From Candidatus Borrarchaeota archaeon (GTDB taxonomy: Archaea > Asgardarchaeota > Sifarchaeia > Borrarchaeales > Borrarchaeaceae), in assembly GCA_016840645.1 (NCBI GenBank), contig JAEORY010000048.1:1-14248 (forward strand): a DNA stretch of 14,248 bases. The letters are read 5' to 3'. Both the position numbers and the translations under genes were made by a program. The notes beneath the pieces are model-generated. The model was not told the origin of the DNA, made no database searches, and saw only the letters and a list, made by a program, of their open reading frames with translations. Shown piece by piece: positions 6,851 through 13,909 of the stretch (its first letter is position 1; every line of letters starts with the position of its first letter).

Positions 6851-7003
6851 AAAGATATGATTTGAATAATAAATCTCTGTTACTCCTATGTTTTAACATT
6901 AGGAAAAATGTGCAGTTATAAAAATATCTTTCTTTGGATACATAATAAAAAAAACTTCAAGTTGGCCACATTTTGAGAAATGCAATTTAAGAAAACGATG
7001 ATT

Positions 7004-7390
7004 CTATTTAGGTACAAAGGAATTATCAGTTACTTGGCCTTTCACCTTTCCTTTTTTAATATAGGCTTCTACGACCTTTTTAAGGGTATTTAGTTCGATA
7101 TCTAACTCTGAACTTAACTTTGTTAAATCAATCTTATCAGTTGCACTAACAAGAGCCTCTAAGAGCTTTTCACGCTTTTTATATGTGCCACCTTCGGTTT
7201 GGTCCGTTTTAATCGTCTTAATTGCGCCTCTAACATTTTTACCGCAATTGCATGTAAACGAACCCATCACGGTAATAGTGATATTTCCATTTTTGTCTGG
7301 CAGCGGACTGTACATTTGCCACGTCTTATTCGGTTTTATACCCTCAAATGAGGTATTACCGCAGTTCTTGCATTTCAATTTTTTAGCCAT
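7004..7390 (-). CDS. zinc-ribbon / winged-helix protein
   Basis: 128 residues. The N-terminal half is a zinc ribbon with Cys7-x2-Cys10 and Cys47-x-Cys49 (FTCNCG), a shortened second knuckle. The C-terminal half (about residues 72-120) is a winged helix: helices KREKLLEALVSA and DLTKLSSELDIE, recognition helix LNTLKKVVEAYIKKG, then a wing. It is probably a DNA- or RNA-binding regulator or a basal transcription accessory protein; I do not recognise a named family. There is no Shine-Dalgarno, but a CTTTAAAATAGC TATA box (7409-7420) is centred about 25 bases before ATG 7390, so the mRNA is probably leaderless. It is divergent from the small membrane protein gene at 7551, and the two share a 160-base control region. 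Confidence 0.8.
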   Translation of the reverse strand: MAKKLKCKNCGNTSFEGIKPNKTWQMYSPLPDKNGNITITVMGSFTCNCGKNVRGAIKTIKTDQTEGGTYKKREKLLEALVSATDKIDLTKLSSELDIELNTLKKVVEAYIKKGKVKGQVTDNSFVPK

Positions 7391-7408
7391 TTTGAAGACA
7401 CTTTTTTA

Positions 7409-7420
7409 GCTATTTTAAAG
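7409..7420 (-). promoter_or_regulatory. TATA box giving a leaderless transcript
   Basis: CTTTAAAATAGC on the minus strand, centred about 25 bases before ATG 7390. This spacing puts the transcript start on or beside the start codon, and no ribosome-binding site is present. Confidence 0.45.
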
Positions 7421-7550
7421 GGAAAATTTCTTAAAGCCTCACTATTAGAGATGTTCGCAACAACTCTTAAAAGTTTACTGGACAAATCAAAAGAATAAGT
7501 ATTATCAATGAACCTACCCTATTGGAAAGGGAATATTTCGGTGAGAAAAT

Positions 7551-7817
7551 ATGTTGTTCATGCAGGATGAAGGACCACCAGAAATAAATATACCAACTTT
7601 TCTTGAATTTCTAGGGATTCTTAAAGACGGATATGGAATAATTGCAGGGATTTTATTAGTTATTGGTGGTTTATTAGTGGTAAATTTGATTATCTATTTA
7701 GAGACCACCCGTGATATAACTTTTAAAGGTCTCGGAATTCGACTTCTAGCGATCTCGCTTACAATTGGTTTCGGTCTTCATTTCGCACTAACGACATGGG
7801 GCTCATTCATCATTTAA
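7551..7817 (+). CDS. small membrane protein with two helices
   Basis: 88 residues with two hydrophobic segments: about 28-50 (GYGIIAGILLVIGGLLVVNL...) and about 62-83 (GIRLLAISLTIGFGLHFAL), joined by a short charged loop (ETTRDITFKG). The acidic, proline-containing N-terminus (MQDEGPPEINIP) and lack of further domains give no function; I do not recognise the family. GGTGAG at 7540-7545 is five bases before ATG 7551 and supports that start over ATG 7560. It could be a subunit or regulator of a membrane complex. It stands between the zinc-ribbon/winged-helix gene (divergent) and the large longin-like gene (same strand, 337 bases later). Confidence 0.75.
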   Translation: MLFMQDEGPPEINIPTFLEFLGILKDGYGIIAGILLVIGGLLVVNLIIYLETTRDITFKGLGIRLLAISLTIGFGLHFALTTWGSFII

Positions 7818-8154
7818 CGTGGTTGCGGATATTTTTTTCAGAATCTTTAAATTGGACAATTCTAAGCATTTATTTAGCCTCAAGTACCGAAAAATCAAAT
7901 AAAAGAGTATTTCGTTAGTTTCTTAGAAATACATTGTTAAGGTATTACTATGAGGGGATATCTAAGTCATTAGTGTTAAAATTTGCCTTCGTGCGCAAAA
8001 ATCTTGGTGTTAGGGGATTTGAATAATACACAATCGCAGGATTTAAGAATAATGATTGAATAAGATTCGTAGATACTAATCGTTGTTCAATTAAGAAGAA
8101 GAATATGCAATATTTTTGCTCTTACGTGTAGTTTAATATAAGAGGTTCACTTTC
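7818..8154. other. intergenic region with an inverted repeat
   Basis: 337 bases, very A+T-rich, with no convincing gene on either strand. It holds a perfect 7-bp inverted repeat GTATTTC/GAAATAC at 7907-7913 and 7926-7932 (12-base spacer), about 90 bases after the membrane-protein gene. This could be a terminator or operator. The promoter of the 657-residue protein lies at its right end. Confidence 0.5.
8132..8140 (+). promoter_or_regulatory. TATA box for the longin-like gene
   Basis: TTTAATATA, about 19 bases centre-to-start before ATG 8155. AGAGG follows at 8141-8145. Either a leaderless or a very short-leader transcript is possible. Confidence 0.4.
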
Positions 8155-10128
8155 ATGAAATATGGTGTCTGGATTATCTTGGATACAGGTCAATGCTTAG
8201 TACACAAAGACTTCAGTGAACATTCGGAAATTGATGAAGACCTAATTTCAGGCTTTCAATCCGCAATTCTAACATATGCTGATTTGAAAATCAAGTCTAT
8301 CGTAGCTGAAGATGTCCGTTTTGTGTATGAATCCACATTTAATCCTAGACTTATTTTTGTCATTGCAGCAGATATTAATGTAGATTTGAAAAAGTTAGAA
8401 GGGTTCATAGATCTTGTTAAACGCGAATTTTTGGCAGATTATCGTTATAGAATAAATACGTGGGCTGGAGATGTGAAGATTTTCAAACCTTTCGATGAGA
8501 AACTCGATAAGCTAATAAGAGAATGGCTCATCAAAACGGTAACTATAGAGACAGTATTAGAAAGAACGAAAGCAACTTTTAAAGTTATGATACCATCATC
8601 AAGAGAAAATAAAGAGATTAGCGAACTTTTTGGAAATGAAGGAATTGATGTAATTGCCTTAATTGATGGTGTAAAGCCTCTAAAGGAGATTGCAGAGAGT
8701 TTAAGAATTGATCAAGAAAAGATTAGACAGATTGCAGAGTACGCTATAGCTGGTGGATTTGCTTTAGAACAAATATCACCTAAACATGTAAAACCATGGG
8801 AAGAATTGATTGACGAAGAATACCCTTTTCGTGCAGATTTTGAAAGAGATGTAGAAAGAGACATGGAAGAAGATTTAGAAATGAAGAAAAAACTGGAAGA
8901 AGAGCTTAAGGGAAGAGTTGAGACGCTAAAAACTCAAAAGAAATTATTGGACAAAGAGGGTGAGTTAGATAAATTAACAATAACTGCTTTAACTGAAATC
9001 ACAAAAGAGTTTGAAGATAAATTTGGCTCTTTGGAATCCAAAGTACAAAGATTGCCAGATCGCATTGCCGAACAAAGTGCTTTAAAATATAACTGTCCAG
9101 TTAGTATAGCTAAGATCGCATACCAAATCGAATTAGACGGCATTTTAGATGCGCAAATGGCATGCGAAGAAATAATGGAGGAATTTAAAAGGAGAAATGT
9201 TGTTGGGGCGCCTGTTCCTTCGATATATTCACATGAATTCACTTTTGCGCTTTCTGAAGGGCAATGGATTGAATACTTGCGCAAAACATTCGCTAAAGAG
9301 TTAGAACAATATATTCGAGATCTTGCAAACCTTGAGCGATCTGTATTAGATGGAAACGAAAAATCTGTAGAAAAAATGATTCAACTTCTAGAAGAACGAA
9401 TAAAGATTATTAAAGAGATCATATATCCTGTTATGAATAAATGGCTTAATGATCATATTCACACAAAACCAATAGAGGCTGCGACAGCTATTTCTTCAGC
9501 ATTAAAGAGATTATCTCGTTCTGAAACTTATTTCCTGCTTAGAAATGGAAAAACAAAACTATTTAGTACATTAAACAAAGTACTACCAATTTTGGAATCC
9601 AATAAAGATGATTCGCTAGAAGTAAAATACGCATTCCAAGATTATTCAATTGTTTTTGATGAACTTGAAAAGCCACTTGATTTTATCTCAAAAAGAAGTT
9701 TGTGTGAGATAATTTTAGAAGTTGCCCCGAGACCAAAAATTGAGATATCAACCGAACAACGTTCAGTTCTAGTAATGCACACACCATATAATAATGGGTT
9801 AATAGGGCCTGAATTAACAGATCCAGTAGATTTCTTAGAGCGAGATATTAAACTAGTGCGCTGGAGAGAAAAGGGGGAACTGGATGATGCACTTCGAACT
9901 GCAATAACAAAGGTATATAAAGCCATCAGATATCAAGGTCTTTCCCAACTTCATGCCGGCGCCTTAATAATTTCAAAACTAAATATTAGATTCGATTTAC
10001 CCATAATTTCGACTTATAAAGCGTGTGTTGATCTAAAGAATTATTTGGAAAACTTAGAAGACAGCGATGATCTTGATAAGAATATAATTGATCACATTTT
10101 CAATTACGTAAAGGTTGAGATAATATAG
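8155..10128 (+). CDS. longin-like / winged-helix / coiled-coil protein
   Basis: 657 residues. Residues 1 to about 125 look like a longin/roadblock-type alpha-beta domain: KYGVWIILDTGQCLVHKDF (two strands), DEDLISGFQSAILTYAD (helix), the strands FVYES and LIFVIAAD, then a long helix ending in REFLADYRYR. Residues about 165-207 form a winged helix (DVIALIDGVKPLKEIAESL, then IRQIAEYAIAGGFALEQI). Residues about 225-300 are highly charged heptad-like coiled coil (Glu/Lys/Arg-rich). The remaining 350 residues are predominantly helical with no motif I recognise. No signal peptide or membrane segment is seen. Longin domains act in vesicle trafficking and GTPase regulation in eukaryotes and are found in several archaeal lineages, notably Asgard. 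A scaffold or GTPase-system regulator is therefore possible but unproven. ATG 8155 follows a TATA box and AGAGG. It is apparently monocistronic. Confidence 0.8.
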   Translation: MKYGVWIILDTGQCLVHKDFSEHSEIDEDLISGFQSAILTYADLKIKSIVAEDVRFVYESTFNPRLIFVIAADINVDLKKLEGFIDLVKREFLADYRYRINTWAGDVKIFKPFDEKLDKLIREWLIKTVTIETVLERTKATFKVMIPSSRENKEISELFGNEGIDVIALIDGVKPLKEIAESLRIDQEKIRQIAEYAIAGGFALEQISPKHVKPWEELIDEEYPFRADFERDVERDMEEDLEMKKKLEEELKGRVETLKTQKKLLDKEGELDKLTITALTEITKEFEDKFGSLESKVQRLPDRIAEQSALKYNCPVSIAKIAYQIELDGILDAQMACEEIMEEFKRRNVVGAPVPSIYSHEFTFALSEGQWIEYLRKTFAKELEQYIRDLANLERSVLDGNEKSVEKMIQLLEERIKIIKEIIYPVMNKWLNDHIHTKPIEAATAISSALKRLSRSETYFLLRNGKTKLFSTLNKVLPILESNKDDSLEVKYAFQDYSIVFDELEKPLDFISKRSLCEIILEVAPRPKIEISTEQRSVLVMHTPYNNGLIGPELTDPVDFLERDIKLVRWREKGELDDALRTAITKVYKAIRYQGLSQLHAGALIISKLNIRFDLPIISTYKACVDLKNYLENLEDSDDLDKNIIDHIFNYVKVEII

Positions 10129-10194
10129 AACAGTTTTAGATTAAAAGATTCAATAAATCACAAATAGCAATTCTCTATTTGACTTTTTTCGAAT

Positions 10195-10284
10195 AATGCA
10201 GGGACTTCCCATTGGAGCCTGTTTGACATATATCCGATGGGGAATGGATGATTCAGGAAGCCACCCCTACTTATGGCGTGGTAT
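10195..10284 (+). mobile_element. orphan IS200/IS605 right end, remnant A
   Basis: No full transposon is present, but the stretch reads like a tnpB tail and right end. One frame gives GLPIGACLTYIRWGMDDSGS, the same layout as the tail of the complete copy in this window (GIPLN...RDSTH). It is followed by a hairpin CCACCCC-tactta-TGGCGTGG (10262-10282, one mismatch), like right-end hairpins. An outer pairing TTCCCAT/ATGGGGAA (10208-10243) is also visible. It could be a remnant able to give an omegaRNA-like transcript. Divergence makes this tentative. Confidence 0.4.
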
Positions 10285-10623
10285 TTTATCTGGAGATAAA
10301 TGGGATTGGTATAGTTCAGTGTACCCACATGCTTCACAAATATAAGCTAAAAACTCGCATGATGTTTGAGTTTCTTTCGTTAGAAAATAAAGTGTTTCAC
10401 AAAACTGATATGAGTTACATTTTGGACAGATCATCCTCTTTGAATTATTTGGGGAGTTATGTCTATGCCTATTCCTTTGTGAATAATGAACGCAGTACAC
10501 ATATGCTTCAGCATTGCTGCAAATATTCGTTACATCTTCTTCGTGAATATATGCTGAGTTTAAAGCTTTACATACATAGCCTTGTTCGCTATTCTGGAGT
10601 AAAGGGCAAACAGAACGAGCCAT
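10267..10623 (-). CDS. small Cys-rich zinc-ribbon protein
   Basis: 118 residues from ATG 10623; an in-frame TTG at 10641 would add six (VKCIK region). The N-terminal half holds Cys6, Cys18, Cys35 and Cys44 (CPLL...YVCKA...NICS...YVYCVHY), a four-Cys metal site, possibly zinc or iron-sulfur. The C-terminal half is a zinc ribbon, CPKC (66-69) and CEACG (96-100), ending in YTELYQ, like archaeal zinc ribbons thought to bind nucleic acid. I do not know a function. The last dozen residues (SHLSPDKIPRHK) and the TAG stop lie inside the transposon remnant A, so the C-terminus was probably rewritten by an insertion. A GTTAAATACTAA TATA-like box lies near 10667-10679, just before the TTG. The gene is sandwiched between two orphan IS right ends. 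Confidence 0.75.
   Translation of the reverse strand: MARSVCPLLQNSEQGYVCKALNSAYIHEEDVTNICSNAEAYVYCVHYSQRNRHRHNSPNNSKRMICPKCNSYQFCETLYFLTKETQTSCEFLAYICEACGYTELYQSHLSPDKIPRHK
10285..10300. repeat. perfect palindrome inside the zinc-ribbon 3' end
   Basis: TTTATCT-gg-AGATAAA, a 7-bp perfect inverted repeat directly after the remnant A hairpin. It lies within the last codons of the minus-strand gene. It could be a transposon-end structure or a processing/termination hairpin. Confidence 0.4.
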
Positions 10624-10683
10624 TTTGATGCACTTGACCAATTTCTTGTCAAAAGAAAACTAACTGAATTAGTATTTAACATT

Positions 10684-10772
10684 ATCGGCGGGAAGTCTCC
10701 TTCCGACAGGTGGGGGATGAAAGCCGCTAGCTTTATTACGAAGCTCCGTCCTTTAAGGCGGAGTAGTTCACA
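10684..10772 (+). ncRNA. orphan IS200/IS605 right end / omegaRNA-like element, remnant B
   Basis: A compact, G+C-rich stretch with three hairpins in series: GGAAG-tctc-CTTCC (10691-10704), AAAGC-cgcta-GCTTT (10720-10734), and CTCCGtCC-tttaa-GGCGGAG (10744-10763), ending in TAGTTCAC. The final hairpin plus TAGTTCAC is characteristic of archaeal/bacterial IS1341-type right ends as I remember them. One frame reads RREVSFRQVGDESR then stop, which also resembles known TnpB tails. No tnpB precedes it (the zinc-ribbon gene is there instead), so it is an orphan. If transcribed, the guide would begin at about 10772 (AATTCTAAAATC...). Read as mobile-element debris or as a stand-alone guide RNA. Confidence 0.55.
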
Positions 10773-10820
10773 ATTCTAAAATCATATTCGATTATAAGAA
10801 ATGAGTAATATTAATAGATT

Positions 10821-11150
10821 TTACTTCTGATTGTTTTCTTTTTCCAGCAGAAATGGAGATCTTGGCAGAATTCGAAGAGGGATATCCTGAAACCTACCGT
10901 CAGGAAGATATCTTCGTATTGTAAGGGGTAATACATTACTTAATAACTCGTGTTCTGCAATAATAATCGGGTCAAGAGCTTCTTCAGAGTCTACAAGGAT
11001 GGGTGCACCCATGGAAAGTTGTAATGCACGCGCACCAATTATTCTACTCTTTTCATATTTCGTAAGATGTCCTGGACCAACTGTAATTTCCTCTGGGGAC
11101 GCTGGAAATGGTATTGGAAGCTCCTTTCGTTGTTCTGTCACAATTGTCAC
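10821..11150 (-). CDS. rpoK: DNA-directed RNA polymerase subunit K (RpoK/Rpb6-like)
   Basis: 109 residues. The core matches archaeal RpoK/eukaryotic Rpb6/bacterial omega: [20 protein letters not shown] (residues 29-48) followed by APILVD, then [26 protein letters not shown] (60-85), the two signature blocks that clamp the largest subunit. It has a short N-terminal tail and a C-terminal extension ([23 protein letters not shown]) slightly longer than the minimal protein. The start is GTG 11150 or GTG 11141; no Shine-Dalgarno is seen, and two candidate TATA boxes (about 11212-11222 and 11162-11177 on the minus strand) leave either a short leader or a leaderless mRNA. Archaeal rpoK often sits with rpoN, ribosomal or enolase genes; here it stands alone. 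Confidence 0.96.
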   Translation of the reverse strand: MTIVTEQRKELPIPFPASPEEITVGPGHLTKYEKSRIIGARALQLSMGAPILVDSEEALDPIIIAEHELLSNVLPLTIRRYLPDGRFQDIPLRILPRSPFLLEKENNQK

Positions 11151-11537
11151 CGAAGGAAATACAAAATTAAAAATAGGATGAAAAAAATCTCAAAGCAACA
11201 ATAAGTATATTGTATTTAAAACTATCGTTCAGTGCGGACTAAAACAAAAATTTAGCAGTTTAGCAGATTTATGTATTAAATCAAATCTGTGTTAACTTGT
11301 GCTTCAAAAAGAGTATTTGTTTGTCCCTGGTGATACTATACGTTTGAAGATAGAATATAACAACAGATTTTTTGTTATTTATATTTCTTTATTAAGAAGA
11401 CTCGTTTGTAAAGAATTGCACAATTCAAAACTCATTTTAAATTTTTCACAAATTACATAATTGGAATAAATGAGCTCAGTGAATTTTTTAAGCGGTGCTG
11501 TTAGTCTATGAGAGGAAATAATAAGAGGTGACTGTCT
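11151..11537. other. intergenic region between divergent genes
   Basis: 387 bases, very A+T-rich. It contains the rpoK promoter candidates at the left end and a possible promoter (TTTTTTAAGC near 11485) plus the ribosome-binding site of the small gene at the right end. I see no gene, tRNA or repeat in between. Confidence 0.6.
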
Positions 11538-11750
11538 ATGAATGAAGTTTATAAACCAGAGAAATGGAAGGGATTCTTTAAACCTTATAAAATCCTTTGC
11601 GAGTTATTTCTTAAGGAAAAGTCAGTGAATATTATCGATAACGTCCTGATGGGACACCGTGAGGTTTTCAGTCAAAACTTTGAAACAGCAAATCAGATTT
11701 ATATAGGAATAACAAGAAGGAAGACAGTCGGTAGTCGTTATGAATCCTGA
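11538..11750 (+). CDS. small protein of unknown function
   Basis: 70 residues, no family recognised. The case for reality is the strong ribosome-binding site GAGGTGA (11525-11531) six bases before ATG 11538 and non-random composition: a mixed hydrophobic/basic N-terminal half (KWKGFFKPYKILCELFLKEK) and a helix-like middle (VNIIDNVLMGHREVFSQNF). There is no membrane segment, metal motif or signal peptide. It is transcribed away from rpoK, with no same-strand neighbour for over 2 kb. The C-terminus (TRRKTVGSRYES) could be altered by truncation, because the DNA that follows is gene-poor and looks degenerate. Confidence 0.45.
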   Translation: MNEVYKPEKWKGFFKPYKILCELFLKEKSVNIIDNVLMGHREVFSQNFETANQIYIGITRRKTVGSRYES

Positions 11751-12671
11751 TGACGGTAGAATGTTATAGCATAGCGTTGAAAGAGATTTTATATAACGCC
11801 GAAACTGTGTAATGATTAATTCAAAATAATTAAGGTAAGAAAGATTTGTTATTTCTTTTAAAAATAAGATAAAGCCTTCGGTCTTCCGTTATTGAACGTA
11901 AAAAACCCTAAACTTAAGACACAACGTTGAAAAAAACTTATTTCTTTATAAACGAACATCATGTCTTTATAAATAAGGGGAAAGAAGGCGAGCAGTTAGT
12001 TTGCCAACGTTTGTCAAAAATGTTGTAACGAAGGGGGAAAAAATACCATCGAAATCATTAAGAAATCCGTCGAAAACATTGAACATATCATCAAAACCGA
12101 TGGAAAAAAATGGGTAGGTCAAAACGCTGACAAGTTGATACGAAACGTTGTCACCATGACTAAAACCATCTAAAAAACTACAAGAAAACTTAAAACTCAT
12201 TTTAAACCTGTAAGAACTATTAAAAAATTCTTTAAAATCATGTGAACTGTTTTTTTCTATTTCTGTGTCGAATTTCATTTAATTGTTTCGACTTTCTATG
12301 TTGCTCAAAAGCTGTGTGATCAGTGTCGTTTTCCTTGAATTCGTTTTCAACTGTTTTGTGAATGCCGTCCTCGTGGGCTTGGTAACTGGTCACAGATCCA
12401 TAACCTCTTCAAGCATAGCGGGATAACGTCCTTCAAGACTGCTGAACTACTGAAAAAAACAGTATTGATGAAGCATGTGTTGCACTCGGTGACGAGCGCA
12501 CAGCCCGATAACCTTAAGGCTGGTCTTTCCTCTCACGGGAAGATGATGATTATCATAAAACGTGGGATTATATCAACCATTCCGCAGTTTTATAAATAAT
12601 TGTAAGGTTGGAATAACAAAACGCGGAAGAATCCCGTATTATTGGTAGTTTCTACAAGAGTCTTCTTTTTT
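11751..12671. other. gene-poor region with promoter-like boxes and decayed coding signal
   Basis: About 920 bases with no confident gene. TATA-like boxes on the plus strand: TTTTATATAA (11787-11796), CTTTATAAAC (about 11944-11953), TCTTTATAAATAA (about 11963-11975) and TTTATAAATAA (near 12590). A plus-strand frame from 12000 to 12245 reads plausible Lys/Ile-rich protein (TIEIIKKSVENIEHIIK... and TTRKLKTHFKPVRTIKKFF) but lacks a start and has an internal TAA. The exact antisense frame (12278 to 11967) is open for 103 codons with ATG but is implausibly Phe-rich. Small hairpins: TACTG-a7-CAGTA near 12447-12463 and CAGCC/GGCTG at 12501-12522. Probably decayed DNA with possible RNAs. Confidence 0.45.
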
Positions 12672-13817
12672 TCATAGTAATTCATTTTGTGCTTTTATAC
12701 CCAAGATATGCAAATTTCCTACATTTACCCTGTTAAGGTATTTCTTAGCAATGTGATAGCATTCTGATGCCTGGGTCTTAGAGGTTGGGGGTAAATCCAT
12801 CATTTTAAACGCAGGATAAAACGCCAAAAGGGAATAGGGGATATCTGGATTTATTTCAGATATAAATAGTGCGATTTGCTCTACTTCTGCAGCACTTACA
12901 TACCCCGGCACAAGTAAGGTGGAGGCCATGAGGAGAGGTAAGTTTGGACGCTCATTATAAAACTCTTTTGCTATCATTTCGAAATTTTCGAAGGCTTTAG
13001 TATTATCGACTCCCGAGACGGCTAAACTTAAAGAGGGAGTGGCAGCTTTCAAATCGAATTTTATGTTTCCGCCAGTTTTAAGGGAATATTGGGCTGCTTT
13101 TCTTACAAGGGATGAATTACCACACCCATTCCATTCCCAGCAAATCCGTAATATCTTTTTCTTTAATTCTAAAGCACGTTTAGACGCCTTAAGTGCAAAC
13201 GGTAATTGTGGTTCAGGAGAGCCTCCAAAGAAACACATACAACTAATTTGTTCGTTTTTTCGGATGGTTTTTACGAACTCTTCTACATTAATCAGGTGCT
13301 TTGGAAATTCCTTATGAGATGCATTCTGGCAGAATAAACAATTGAAATTACATCCATAAAAAAATACTGCCAAATTAGAATAACCTTGTTCAGGTCCTTC
13401 TCGATATGCAAATTCGGGATATCCTTGACCCGTACCTGCTGGGCAAAACCATGTCGCACAACAATTTGTTATATGTGGATCTAAGTAATATGATAGCATT
13501 CCTTGTTTAGTCCCAGCACCTACAAACTGTCCATTTTCATTTTTCCTTAAGCCGCAATAACCAATATCGCCTTCTCCAAGAGAACATTGATTGGAACAAA
13601 AATTGCATTGAATTCCATTAGGAGATTTAGGAGGTTCGGCAGGTAAACCATAAGGTAATCTTGCTTTTTTATGTGCCTTTTTTATATAAGGAAGCGAAGA
13701 TGACGGATTCTCTCTTATGCAATCACCACAAATAACTAAGAAGTCGGATATTTCAACGCTTTTTGAACCACATAATTGACACGTAACCTCTTTTGGTTGG
13801 TAAAAACGAAATATCAT
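12672..13817 (-). CDS. radical SAM protein, pyruvate formate-lyase-activating-enzyme-like
   Basis: 381 residues. The radical SAM cluster motif is CNFNCLFC (Cys156, Cys160, Cys163), which binds the 4Fe-4S cluster that cleaves S-adenosylmethionine; FFGGSPEPQ (196-204) is the Gly-rich SAM-contact motif. Before the core are extra metal sites: Cys13/Cys16/Cys30/Cys33 (zinc-ribbon-like) and Cys71/Cys74/Cys78/Cys88 (CNFCSNQCSLGE...GYCG), typical of archaeal PflA-related COG1180/COG1313-type proteins of about 350-390 residues. The true substrate is unknown: no glycyl-radical enzyme is adjacent, and archaeal members are largely uncharacterised. ATG 13817 follows GGAGAGTTGAAGG. It is divergent from the methyltransferase gene (92 bases between starts), and a shared control region is possible. 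Confidence 0.92.
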   Translation of the reverse strand: MIFRFYQPKEVTCQLCGSKSVEISDFLVICGDCIRENPSSSLPYIKKAHKKARLPYGLPAEPPKSPNGIQCNFCSNQCSLGEGDIGYCGLRKNENGQFVGAGTKQGMLSYYLDPHITNCCATWFCPAGTGQGYPEFAYREGPEQGYSNLAVFFYGCNFNCLFCQNASHKEFPKHLINVEEFVKTIRKNEQISCMCFFGGSPEPQLPFALKASKRALELKKKILRICWEWNGCGNSSLVRKAAQYSLKTGGNIKFDLKAATPSLSLAVSGVDNTKAFENFEMIAKEFYNERPNLPLLMASTLLVPGYVSAAEVEQIALFISEINPDIPYSLLAFYPAFKMMDLPPTSKTQASECYHIAKKYLNRVNVGNLHILGIKAQNELL

Positions 13818-13878
13818 CCTTCAACTCTCCAATGTAGGATTTTAATTATGTAGTTTAGGTGAAATTTCAATCTTTAGA

Positions 13879-13889
13879 TTAATAAATAA
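13879..13889 (+). promoter_or_regulatory. TATA box for the methyltransferase
   Basis: TTAATAAATAA, centred about 26 bases before ATG 13910 with no clear ribosome-binding site, so a leaderless transcript is likely. Confidence 0.45.
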
Positions 13890-13909
13890 CTTCCAATAAA
13901 GTCTTGATC

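Noticed and set aside
10248..10628. Plus-strand open frame opposite the Cys-rich zinc-ribbon gene
   Set aside because: It is the shadow of the minus-strand gene, whose paired Cys motifs are clearly coding; only its first few codons overlap transposon-like sequence.
12298..12426. 42-codon hydrophobic peptide starting at ATG 12298
   Set aside because: It reads like one membrane segment, but there is no ribosome-binding site or fitting TATA box, and short open frames in this region are expected by chance.
12360..12671. tRNA, RNase P RNA, SRP RNA or C/D-box RNA
   Set aside because: No T-arm consensus, no conserved RNase P or SRP core motifs, and the TGATGA-like C boxes lack a CTGA partner at suitable spacing.
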